From Candidatus Dadabacteria bacterium RIFCSPHIGHO2_12_FULL_53_21 (GTDB taxonomy: Bacteria > Desulfobacterota_D > UBA1144 > Nemesobacterales > UBA2774), in the NCBI GenBank assembly GCA_001775255.1, contig MFCJ01000099.1, forward strand, positions 1 to 7,754: DNA of 7,754 bases, written 5' to 3'. The notes under the pieces were generated by a model. That model saw only the letters and a list, made by a program, of their open reading frames with translations, had not been told where the DNA came from and made no database searches. Both the position numbers and the translations under genes were made by a program. Shown here one piece after another: positions 1-5,810 of this stretch (the stretch's first letter is position 1; each line of letters begins with the position of its first letter).

Positions 1-266
1 TCAATTCCGCCCTACTTAGCATGGTGGATTACAGTGAAGCAAGACTAATTACATTATTGCTGATAGGAAAGGGCATCCGAATTGTTTTAGCTTCAAAGGA
101 GCATCCCAGGAACATAAGCATCCGTGTATTCAACCAGGGGCGTCCGAATTCTCGCTTGTTCGAATCCGTTGCTTGCTTGCATTCGTTCCATAAAACATTT
201 TTATACGCGTTAACAATCGATTTTCTTAACGCAAATTCTGTAATGTCGGGGAAAGAAAATATACAT

Positions 267-316
267 CCTTCGACCCTTCGACAAGCTCAGGACAGGCTCC
301 TGCTCAGGACGAACGG
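267..316. repeat. Intergenic repeat of the CTTCGACAAGCTCAGG type
   Basis: CCTTCGAC occurs twice in tandem (267-274 and 275-282), and GCTCAGGAC occurs twice with a 17-base period (285-293 and 302-310). CAGGA at 288-292 can pair with TCCTG at 298-302 to make a small hairpin. The core, CTTCGACAAGCTCAGGAC, resembles a short dispersed intergenic repeat familiar from many environmental bacterial genomes, usually found as part of longer inverted pairs. Only one arm is clear here, so this looks like a partial or decayed copy. Function is unknown. Confidence 0.6.
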
Positions 317-357
317 GATTGGCTTTGTTGCTGATCTAAGCAGAAGCGGTACGGAAG

Positions 358-372
358 GCACACAATGTGTGC
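358..372. repeat. Perfect 15-bp palindrome
   Basis: GCACACAATGTGTGC is a perfect odd palindrome: 7-base arms around a single central A. The symmetry and length would suit a dimeric helix-turn-helix repressor operator. However, no promoter or gene lies directly downstream; the nearest credible start is over 300 bases away. It may be a chance palindrome or a remnant of a lost regulatory region. Confidence 0.4.
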
Positions 373-464
373 TCATATACGATTGCCGGGAGGTAATTTC
401 ATAAAGAGCTAGATCGCCACGGCTACACAACACATTTATCAATGCGTTCCTCCACGCAGATTCT

Positions 465-580
465 TGATTGCATTCCGCGGAAGGCGTCCGATTGCTCACT
501 TGCTCGCAATCGTTGTAGCCTCGCGATGACAGAAGAAGAGTTGTCATTGCGAGGGAGCGCAGTGTGCAACCGCGGCAAAC
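465..580. repeat. Two-hairpin dispersed repeat element (REP/MITE-like)
   Basis: Two strong inverted repeats stand side by side. CGATTGC (489-495) pairs perfectly with GCAATCG (506-512) across a 10-base loop. CCTCGCGATGAC (519-530) pairs with GTCATTGCGAGG (543-554) across a 12-base loop, all 12 positions pairing if one G-U is allowed. CCGCGG flanks them at 475-480 and 570-575, so the whole element is roughly symmetrical around position 525-537. The right arm, GTCATTGCGAGGGAGCGCAG, matches a very common dispersed intergenic repeat type of environmental bacteria. There is no transposase; any movement would have to be supplied in trans. The outer boundaries are my estimate. Confidence 0.6.
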
Positions 581-644
581 TCGTCTTTTCTATTAATCCT
601 TTAATCCCTATGTCCCATAGTTCCCACCTCTCATTAAATATTCC

Positions 645-673
645 TTGACACCCATACGCCCGAGTTCCATACT
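645..673 (+). promoter_or_regulatory. Sigma70-like promoter for the DUF883 gene
   Basis: A consensus -35 box TTGACA (645-650) is followed by a 17-base spacer and CATACT (668-673), a four-of-six match to TATAAT. Transcription would begin near 680, just ahead of the AGGGAG ribosome binding site (684-689) of the gene starting at 696. It probably drives the DUF883 and MgtC genes together. An alternative -10 within TTAATAAT (673-680) would need longer spacing. Confidence 0.6.
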
Positions 674-695
674 TAATAATAACAGGGAGAAAACC

Positions 696-1013
696 ATGAA
701 AGATAACGGACGGGTCAAAGAAAATATCGATACGCTCAAGGACGAGGTGCTCAGGCTGAGGCAAGAATTCTCGAACGTTTCCGACAACATACTCGATATC
801 AGCCGCAAGGCTTACAAGACGGGGAACAAGAGGCTCGGGCACGAGGCCAAGAGGCTCCATGCGGAGCTCGGCGAGGGACTCGAGAGCGCGCGCAGGATCG
901 GCGGCAGCGGCATAGACGCCGTCGAGACCAGGATCACGCAGAAACCGCTGCTCAGCGTATTGATCGCTTTCCTCATAGGTGTGCTCGCCGGAAAGCTGAT
1001 GGACCGCGATTAA
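696..1013 (+). CDS. DUF883 (YqjD/ElaB-like) membrane-anchored protein
   Basis: A 105-residue protein that looks like a member of the DUF883 family, whose E. coli members YqjD, ElaB and YgaM are inner-membrane anchored and bind ribosomes in stationary phase. Residues 1-80 are charged, predicted helical and probably coiled coil, with heptad-like Leu/Ile spacing (IDTLKDEVLRLRQEF). Residues about 84-101 form one membrane segment (LLSVLIAFLIGVLAGKL), followed by a short charged tail MDRD. This helix-then-C-terminal-anchor layout and the length match the family. The ATG at 696 is chosen because AGGGAG lies 6 bases upstream; an in-frame ATG at 645 overlaps the -35 box and would give an unlikely N-terminus. 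The MgtC gene follows after 42 bases, so co-transcription is likely. Family assignment rests on architecture more than on diagnostic residues. Confidence 0.75.
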   Translation: MKDNGRVKENIDTLKDEVLRLRQEFSNVSDNILDISRKAYKTGNKRLGHEAKRLHAELGEGLESARRIGGSGIDAVETRITQKPLLSVLIAFLIGVLAGKLMDRD

Positions 1014-1055
1014 AGCCGCAATTATTAAATCGCTTAATTCCGGGAGGTGCGCAGA

Positions 1056-1541
1056 ATGGATATAGCACAGATAGCGAGTTCCCTCCCTCTCGAGCTCAAG
1101 ATACTCCTCTACGTCGTCATATCCATGCTCCTGGGCGCGGCTGTAGGCCTCGACCGTGAGCTAGCGGACAAGCCCGCGGGTATCCGTACTCACATGCTGG
1201 TAGCGGGGTCGGCGACGCTCCTCGTATGTTTAGGCAAAATCATGGTTCCGTCCTTCGGCCTGAGCGACGCCGCTCTCGGCTCGGACCCCCTCAGGATAAT
1301 AGGCGCGATAATCACTGGCGTGAGCTTCCTCGGGGCCGGTACGATAATTAGAAGTGGAGGAGAGGACAGGGTCAAGGGCCTTACGACAGCGGCGGCGCTG
1401 CTCTTCGTCGCATCGGTCGGGATATGCGTGGCCTTATCCAAGCTCTTCCTCGCCGTGGGCGTGACCGTCATCGCTCTCGCGACGCTGAGAGGCGTCGTCT
1501 ATCTCGAGAAGAAGTTCGGATTCGGGAGGAAGGAATTTTGA
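1056..1541 (+). CDS. MgtC/SapB-family inner-membrane protein
   Basis: A 161-residue, strongly hydrophobic protein with four to five membrane segments (about residues 13-33, 48-64, 80-98, 110-127 and 130-149). It carries the MgtC/SapB signature: GLDRE (31-35) with KPAGIRTHMLV (39-49), then GVSFLGAGTIIR (88-99) and VKGLTTAAALL (106-116). MgtC proteins support growth in low magnesium and, in Salmonella, restrain the F1Fo ATP synthase; many environmental homologues have no assigned role. It has only the membrane domain and lacks the soluble C-terminal domain found in pathogen MgtC. ATG 1056 is preferred because GGGAGG (1042-1047) sits 8 bases ahead; the GTG at 1047 overlaps that site. It lies 42 bases after the DUF883 gene and is probably in the same transcript. 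No terminator is clear downstream. Confidence 0.9.
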   Translation: MDIAQIASSLPLELKILLYVVISMLLGAAVGLDRELADKPAGIRTHMLVAGSATLLVCLGKIMVPSFGLSDAALGSDPLRIIGAIITGVSFLGAGTIIRSGGEDRVKGLTTAAALLFVASVGICVALSKLFLAVGVTVIALATLRGVVYLEKKFGFGRKEF

Positions 1542-1703
1542 AAACCCTGGAAAGACCCTGTGCCGGTTCCTTACGTTTTATAATGCCTCCGAAAACTGAA
1601 AAGCGGTTCGTCGTACATTAAAATCCCGTTGTAAGAAAGCTTAATATATGTTAAGGTTTGTGAAGTGTTTGCCTGTTATATTAAACAAAGGGAGTCCTGA
1701 TAA

Positions 1704-1868
1704 ATGCTTGGTTGGGCTGTTACATTTTTAGTCATAGCGATCGTTGCGGGCGTGCTCGGCTTCGGAGGAATAGCGGGGGCTGCTACGGGGATAGCGAAGA
1801 TACTCTTCTTCGTTTTTCTCGTTATATTTATAGTATCGCTTATTTTCGGCAGGAAGCCGCGTGTCTGA
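1704..1868 (+). CDS. DUF1328 (YtjA-like) small membrane protein
   Basis: A 54-residue peptide beginning MLGWAVTFLVIAIVAGVLGF and made of two hydrophobic segments (about 4-22 and 31-47) separated by the small-residue turn GGIAGAATGIAK, ending in a basic tail GRKPRV. This is the typical size and pattern of the DUF1328/YtjA family, a widespread two-helix inner-membrane protein of unknown function, often near stress genes. The start is supported by GGGAG (1690-1694) 9 bases upstream. It is easily missed because of its length and because another frame stays open across it. It lies 162 bases after the MgtC gene and 28 bases from the end of the convergent NADH dehydrogenase gene. A short inverted repeat, CTTAA/TTAAG (1640-1655), lies upstream; I see no well-matched promoter. 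Confidence 0.85.
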   Translation: MLGWAVTFLVIAIVAGVLGFGGIAGAATGIAKILFFVFLVIFIVSLIFGRKPRV

Positions 1869-1896
1869 GAGGACCGGAGACGAGCCTGAGAATCAA

Positions 1897-3225
1897 TCAG
1901 TCCCCGTTCTTGCCCTTTTTATTCCCGACGAGAGACGACGGGTAATCGCCCGTTATCAGCCTCACGCCCCTTTTCCTCGTAAAGTAGTTCCACGCCCACT
2001 GGAATAGCACGAGTACCTTGCTGTCGAATTCGATGAGATAGCTGATGTGGACGAAGGCCCATATGAGCCACGCCAGCAGGCCGGAAAGCCTTATCCTGCC
2101 GAGGTCGGCCACGGCGGCGTTCCTCCCGATAACCGCGAGGCTCCCCTTGTCGACGTACCTGAAGGGCTTCGTCTCCTTTCCCGAGAGCCTGTTCCTGATA
2201 AGCTCCGCGACGTACCTGCCTTCCTGCATGGCGACAGCGGCGACTCCGGGGAGAGGCTGCCCGCCCTCGGGCGAGGAATTGGCGAGGTCTCCTATGACGA
2301 ATATGTCCGGATGCCCGGGTATGCTCAGGTCGGGCGCGACGATGACCCTCCCTCCCGAGTCGAGCTCCGCGCCCGCTCTATTGCAGAGCACCCTGCCTAA
2401 GGGCGAGGCCTTCACGCCCGCCGTCCAGAGTATGGTCCTCGACTCTATCTCTTCGCGGACGCCGTCCCTGCTTAGGACCGCGGTGTTCCCCACTATGTCT
2501 GTGACCATTGTGTCGAGCCTTATGGTAACGCCCAACCTGCGGAGCGATTCCGCGGCCTTTTCCGAGAGGTCCCGCGGATAGGTCGGGAGCACCTGGCCCC
2601 GGCCCTCGACGAGAATTATCTCGGCCTTCCCCGTATCGATGTTCCTGAAATCCTGTTTGAGCGTGGTGCGGGTGAGCTCCCCGATGGTGCCGGCCATTTC
2701 CACGCCGGTCGGGCCCGCGCCGATTATGAGGAAAGTCATCCACTCTTTTTGTATTGCTGGGTCGGGTTCGCGTTCGGCGGCCTCGAACGAGAGAAGTATC
2801 TTCCTTCTGATCTCAAGCGCGTCTTCGACAGTCTTAAGCCCCGGCGCGGACCTTGCCCACTCCTCGTGACCGAAGTAATGGTGGCTCGACCCCGTGGCGA
2901 CTATCAGCGTGTCATAAGTGATTATTCCGTCCCTGAGCACGACCGCCTTTTCGTCGGGCACTATGTCCGTCACCTCCGCCTGATAAACGCGGGTGTTCTT
3001 GTACCTGCTCAGCACCATGCGGAGGGGGGAGGCTATCTCCCCCGGCGAGAGCCAGCCCGCGGCGACCTGATACAGGAGCGGCTGGAAGAGATGGAAGTTC
3101 CTCTTGTCTACGAGCGTTACCCGGATTCCGGAGCGGGAGAGCGCCTTTGAGGCATAGAGCCCCCCGAACCCTCCCCCGAGTATGACTACATGGTGTTCGC
3201 GGCCGCTCTCGTTCGTCACGGGCAT
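1897..3225 (-). CDS. ndh: Type II NADH dehydrogenase (NDH-2)
   Basis: A 442-residue flavoprotein predicted to pass electrons from NADH to quinone at the inner face of the membrane without pumping protons. Visible features are the FAD-binding GGGFGG (17-22) in the first Rossmann fold, the HLFQPLLYQVAAGWLSPGEIASPLR stretch (45-69) typical of NDH-2, the NADH-binding GAGPTGVE (169-176), the second FAD motif IFVIGDLA (308-315) and the AVAMQEGRYVA segment (330-340) near the quinone site. The C-terminal part (about 380-416, rich in Leu, Trp and Phe) matches the amphipathic membrane-binding region of the family. Length is normal and no key motif is missing. ATG 3225 starts just before the Rossmann strand; AGGG lies about 11 bases upstream, a weak site. 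The gene is divergent from the antiporter and convergent with the DUF1328 gene, so it is probably monocistronic. Confidence 0.93.
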   Translation of the reverse strand: MPVTNESGREHHVVILGGGFGGLYASKALSRSGIRVTLVDKRNFHLFQPLLYQVAAGWLSPGEIASPLRMVLSRYKNTRVYQAEVTDIVPDEKAVVLRDGIITYDTLIVATGSSHHYFGHEEWARSAPGLKTVEDALEIRRKILLSFEAAEREPDPAIQKEWMTFLIIGAGPTGVEMAGTIGELTRTTLKQDFRNIDTGKAEIILVEGRGQVLPTYPRDLSEKAAESLRRLGVTIRLDTMVTDIVGNTAVLSRDGVREEIESRTILWTAGVKASPLGRVLCNRAGAELDSGGRVIVAPDLSIPGHPDIFVIGDLANSSPEGGQPLPGVAAVAMQEGRYVAELIRNRLSGKETKPFRYVDKGSLAVIGRNAAVADLGRIRLSGLLAWLIWAFVHISYLIEFDSKVLVLFQWAWNYFTRKRGVRLITGDYPSSLVGNKKGKNGD

Positions 3226-3342
3226 ATATAATTAGTATCCCTGACGGCCCGGGAATTAAGAAATAGAAATCCGCTACGTCCGGAACCTTCCTGATTTACC
3301 GTCCGCGCCGGAATACCTCTGGAATAAATGCCGGAAATTTCA

Positions 3343-3348
3343 TAAAAT
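3343..3348 (+). promoter_or_regulatory. Possible -10 box for the antiporter gene
   Basis: TAAAAT (3343-3348) differs from TATAAT at one position and lies in an A+T-rich patch just before the structured leader. I find no good -35 box at 16-18 bases upstream, so the promoter would be weak or activator-dependent. Three copies of CCGGAA (3280-3285, 3308-3313, 3331-3336) lie immediately upstream and could be binding half-sites. A start from here would give a leader of about 105 bases. Confidence 0.3.
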
Positions 3349-3355
3349 AGATTAG

Positions 3356-3451
3356 GCCTGTCCAACCGGTGCCCGCCGGACAGGCTCCGGGGAACGCGTA
3401 AATCGACAATATCGATAAGGAAGGTTAAAAAAACCGGGGATTTTCCCGGGG
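3356..3451 (+). promoter_or_regulatory. Structured 5' leader of the antiporter gene
   Basis: Three hairpins follow one another. GCCTGTCC (3356-3363) pairs with GGACAGGC (3378-3385) around a 14-base loop. ATCGA (3402-3406) pairs with TCGAT (3412-3416) around 5 bases. CCGGG (3434-3438) pairs with CCCGG (3445-3449) around 6 bases, one of which can extend the stem as a G-U pair. The last stem's 3' arm runs into GGGGA (3448-3452), the only Shine-Dalgarno-like sequence correctly spaced from ATG 3459, so folding would partly hide it. A stronger purine tract, AAGGAAGG (3417-3424), is 34 bases from the start. This could be a cis-regulatory RNA, but I do not recognise a known riboswitch class. Confidence 0.4.
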
Positions 3452-3458
3452 ACTCTTC

Positions 3459-5285
3459 ATGGACGAAAATTTTCTGATCGGATTCGCGGCGATAATTGTG
3501 CTGGGCATAGGGGCTTACTGGGTCTCCTGGCGTCTCAGGATACCCGCGATACTGCTGCTCCTGGCCTCGGGATTCATAGCCGGCCCCGTTACCGGGTTGA
3601 TAGACCCGGACAGGATATTCGGCGATATACTCCTGCCCGTAGTTTCGGTCTGTGTTGCCGTGATATTGTTCGAGGGCGGCATGAACCTCAAGTTCTCCGA
3701 GTTGAGGGAGATAAGGAGGGTGGTCGTAAGCCTCGTAACTATCGGGGTCCTGGTCACTTGGGCAGTCACGGCATTAGCCGCTTATTTCCTCTTCGGTTTC
3801 GAGCACCAGATAGCGGTCCTCCTCGGGGCTATCCTCGTAGTGACAGGCCCCACCGTGATTATGCCGCTGCTGCGGAACATAAGGGCGTCCGGGAGGATGG
3901 ACTCGATAATGAAATGGGAGGGGATAGTGATCGACCCAATCGGGGCGCTGCTGGCGGTTCTCGTGTTCCAGTCGGTCATGGCGGGAGGGATAATAGTGGC
4001 GACGGAGCAGGTCGCTTTCAGCGTGCTCAAGACTGTAATCGTGGGAGGCGCAATCGGAGTAGCCGGGGCGCGGGCGCTCATAACGATATTGAGGAAATAC
4101 TGGGTCCCCGACTATCTCCAGAACCCGGTCACGCTCATGATACTTATCGTCTCTTTCGCGCTCTCGGACTATATACAGCGGGAATCGGGATTTGTCACGG
4201 TCACTATAATGGGCATAGTTCTCGCAAACCAGAAGACAGTCAGCGTGAAGCGCATCATGGAATTCAAGGAGACGCTCAGGGTACTCTTCATTTCGAGCCT
4301 CTTTATTATTCTGGCTTCGAGGCTCACCTTTAAAGACCTGGATTTTATACTGACATACAAGAGTGCGCTCTTCCTCGGAGTGTTGATTTTTATCGCGAGG
4401 CCGCTTTGCGTATTCCTATCCACCCGGGGGAGCGGCTTGCAGCTGAAGGAGAAGCTGTTTCTTTCATGGATGGCGCCCCGCGGCATCGTCGCTGCGTCCG
4501 TAGCCTCGGTCTTCGGTCTGAAACTTGTGGGCAGCGGGTTCACGCAGGCGGATCACCTGGTCAGCATCACGTTCCTCGTAATCACCGCGACAGTGCTCGT
4601 TTACGGCCTGACCGCGCCCGCCCTCGCAAAGAAGCTCGGCATCGCCAGGCCCGACCCTCAGGGAGTGCTCTTCGTGGGCGCGCACGACTGGGCGAGGGCT
4701 ATAGCGAAATTCCTCCAGGACGACGGCTTCAAGGTGTCCCTGGTCGATTCCCATTGGGAGAACGTGTCCTCCGCGCGCAGGGACGGACTAAACGCTTATT
4801 ACAAAAATATCGTTCTCGACAACGTAGCCGAGGACATAGACTGCGAAGGCATAGGCAAGCTCCTCGCGCTCACGTCGAACGACGAAGTGAACTCTCTCGC
4901 GGCGCTCAGCTTCGCCGAGACCTTCGGCAGGTCCGAGGTCTATCAGCTCCCGAGACAAACCGGCTGGCATAATCCGCATGAAGAGAATTACGTCTCGGAG
5001 CTTTCGGGGAGGTTCTTATTCCGCCCCGAAGCGACCTACGAGAATATCAGCAAGAAGTTCGGTTCCGGGGCCGTGATAAAGAAGACGTATATGACGGCCG
5101 AGTTCGACTTCAATGCGTTCAGCGGCCGTTACGGGGATAAAGCCATGCCGCTCTTCCTGATCAAGGAGAACGGGGACCTCCTCGCTTTCGCCAACGATAA
5201 CCCGCCCGCTCCGCAGCCCGGCCACTGTCTTGTAGCGCTCTTCGCCGAAATCACGGACGTAATCAGCGTGAGCGAGCCGGCGTAG
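3459..5285 (+). CDS. CPA1-type cation:proton antiporter with RCK-like domain
   Basis: A 608-residue protein exchanging Na+ or K+ for protons across the inner membrane. Residues 1-390 form the multi-helix antiporter domain with FEGGMNL (71-77), VVTGPTV (127-133), KWEGIVIDPIGA (152-163, with D159 as the likely ion-binding acid) and WMAPRGIVAASVAS (337-350), all characteristic of NhaP-like CPA1 proteins. Residues about 400-500 are a TrkA-N/RCK-like Rossmann fold (QGVLFVGAHDWARAIAKFL, with D430 after the second strand), and residues 500-608 are a further soluble domain. The glycine pattern is degenerate (G407, H409, A412 instead of GxGxxG), so nucleotide binding is uncertain. The residue before D159 is Ile, where typical CPA1 members have Asn. 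ATG 3459 is the only start before an in-frame stop at 3426. Direction of transport and cation cannot be read from sequence. Confidence 0.9.
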   Translation: MDENFLIGFAAIIVLGIGAYWVSWRLRIPAILLLLASGFIAGPVTGLIDPDRIFGDILLPVVSVCVAVILFEGGMNLKFSELREIRRVVVSLVTIGVLVTWAVTALAAYFLFGFEHQIAVLLGAILVVTGPTVIMPLLRNIRASGRMDSIMKWEGIVIDPIGALLAVLVFQSVMAGGIIVATEQVAFSVLKTVIVGGAIGVAGARALITILRKYWVPDYLQNPVTLMILIVSFALSDYIQRESGFVTVTIMGIVLANQKTVSVKRIMEFKETLRVLFISSLFIILASRLTFKDLDFILTYKSALFLGVLIFIARPLCVFLSTRGSGLQLKEKLFLSWMAPRGIVAASVASVFGLKLVGSGFTQADHLVSITFLVITATVLVYGLTAPALAKKLGIARPDPQGVLFVGAHDWARAIAKFLQDDGFKVSLVDSHWENVSSARRDGLNAYYKNIVLDNVAEDIDCEGIGKLLALTSNDEVNSLAALSFAETFGRSEVYQLPRQTGWHNPHEENYVSELSGRFLFRPEATYENISKKFGSGAVIKKTYMTAEFDFNAFSGRYGDKAMPLFLIKENGDLLAFANDNPPAPQPGHCLVALFAEITDVISVSEPA

Positions 5286-5308
5286 GATAGTGTCCGGTTC
5301 GCGGTGTG

Positions 5309-5337
5309 TTGATGTTTTTATCGTGGTATTCTAAATA
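5309..5337 (+). promoter_or_regulatory. Possible promoter for the DsrE-family gene
   Basis: TTGATG (5309-5314) lies 17 bases before TAAATA (5332-5337) in the 67-base gap after the antiporter gene. The match to sigma70 boxes is partial; TATTCT (5327-5332) and AATAAT (5334-5339) are alternative -10 choices. No terminator is visible after the antiporter stop, so read-through from it is also possible. Confidence 0.35.
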
Positions 5338-5352
5338 ATCCAGGAGGGGTAC

Positions 5353-5703
5353 ATGGGAACAGCAACCATCGTGTTAAACGATTCGCCTTATGGGATTGAA
5401 AAGCTTTGGAACGCCTTGAGGTTAGCGCAAGCGCTTATGGTCTCCGGGGAGAAGATTAATCTTTTTCTTATGGGGGACTCCGTCGTTGCTGCCAAAGCGG
5501 GGCAGGAAACGCCGAAAGGATATTACAATGCAGGGGAGATGTTAGCGGATATCGTATCAAAAGGCGGCACGGTCAAAGTATGCGGGACGTGTATCAAGGC
5601 AAGGGGCATAAGGACCGAGGAATTGGTGAACGAGGTCCAGGTCGGAAGGATGCTGGAGCTAGCCGGTTGGATCAAAGAAAGCGACAAGGTTTTAACTTTC
5701 TAA
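5353..5703 (+). CDS. DsrE/DsrF-family sulfur-transfer-like protein
   Basis: A 116-residue cytoplasmic protein of the DsrE/DsrF/YchN fold. Visible family features are the opening strand TATIVLNDSPYG (3-14), the helix WNALRLAQALMVSG (19-32), the strand INLFLMGDSVVAAKAGQ (35-51), and the strand-loop VKVCGTCIKARGI (74-86) with Cys77 and Cys80. DsrE proteins carry persulfide on a cysteine in this loop and relay sulfur between oxidation or tRNA-thiolation partners. This protein resembles the YchN-like stand-alone members more than the DsrEFH complex, since no dsrF or dsrH lies beside it. The start is firm: AGGAGGGG (5342-5349) lies 3 bases before the ATG. The SQR-like gene follows after 107 bases, suggesting a shared sulfur role. 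The partner and exact reaction are unknown. Confidence 0.87.
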   Translation: MGTATIVLNDSPYGIEKLWNALRLAQALMVSGEKINLFLMGDSVVAAKAGQETPKGYYNAGEMLADIVSKGGTVKVCGTCIKARGIRTEELVNEVQVGRMLELAGWIKESDKVLTF

Positions 5704-5741
5704 CTGAATTCAGGATCCATCGGTAATTTATAAAGATAGAA

Positions 5742-5768
5742 TTGAGTCGAGAACATTATAAATATAAT
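5742..5768 (+). promoter_or_regulatory. Possible promoter for the SQR-like gene
   Basis: A perfect -10 box TATAAT (5763-5768) lies in an A+T-rich spacer, with TTGAGT (5742-5747) as a possible -35 at a short 15-base spacing. Transcription would begin near 5775, about 35 bases before ATG 5811. If real, the SQR-like gene can be expressed apart from the DsrE-family gene. Confidence 0.4.
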
Positions 5769-5810
5769 TTCCGACTGCTATTATAAGGCTTGGAAGCAAA
5801 CTATTAAACA

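Larger units (their letters stand above)
1..644. other. Gene-poor intergenic region with repeats
   Basis: No convincing coding sequence lies here. The open frames that exist on both strands run through the repeat elements at 267-316 and 465-580, lack good ribosome binding sites and give low-complexity, Ser/Arg-rich translations (for example LRQAQDRLLLRTNG, which is just the translated CTTCGACAAGCTCAGG repeat). What the stretch does hold is a tandem/direct repeat cluster (267-316), a perfect 15-bp palindrome (358-372) and a two-hairpin repeat element (465-580). The first 250 bases are A+T-richer and show nothing I recognise beyond two similar 14-mers (GGGCATCCGAATTG at 71-84 and a close copy at 138-151). 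The stretch could be decayed sequence or simply a repeat-laden spacer. Confidence 0.7.

Noticed and set aside
158..167. GTTCGAATCC, resembling a tRNA T-loop
   Set aside because: The flanking bases do not form a T-stem (GCTTG against CCGTT does not pair), and there is no acceptor or anticodon arm around it.
21..404. 127-codon open frame in the left intergenic region
   Set aside because: It runs through the 267-316 repeat and the 15-bp palindrome, has no ribosome binding site and gives no recognisable protein.
423..860. 145-codon minus-strand open frame
   Set aside because: It is antisense to the DUF883 gene and crosses the hairpin repeat at 465-580; its translation is not protein-like.
2045..2581. 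178-codon plus-strand frame antisense to the NADH dehydrogenase gene
   Set aside because: It mirrors codon bias of the real minus-strand gene, which has intact NDH-2 motifs throughout; Ser/Pro-rich content is typical of an antisense shadow.
4406..4972. 188-codon frame inside the antiporter gene
   Set aside because: It is the other-frame reading of the RCK-encoding part, Arg/Gly-rich with no domain, while the antiporter frame is continuous and motif-bearing.
5704..5719. Palindrome CTGAATTCAG followed by GGATCC (EcoRI and BamHI sites side by side), suggesting a cloning junction
   Set aside because: No vector or polylinker sequence follows, and both flanks continue as normal genes with plausible spacing, so this is most likely chance.
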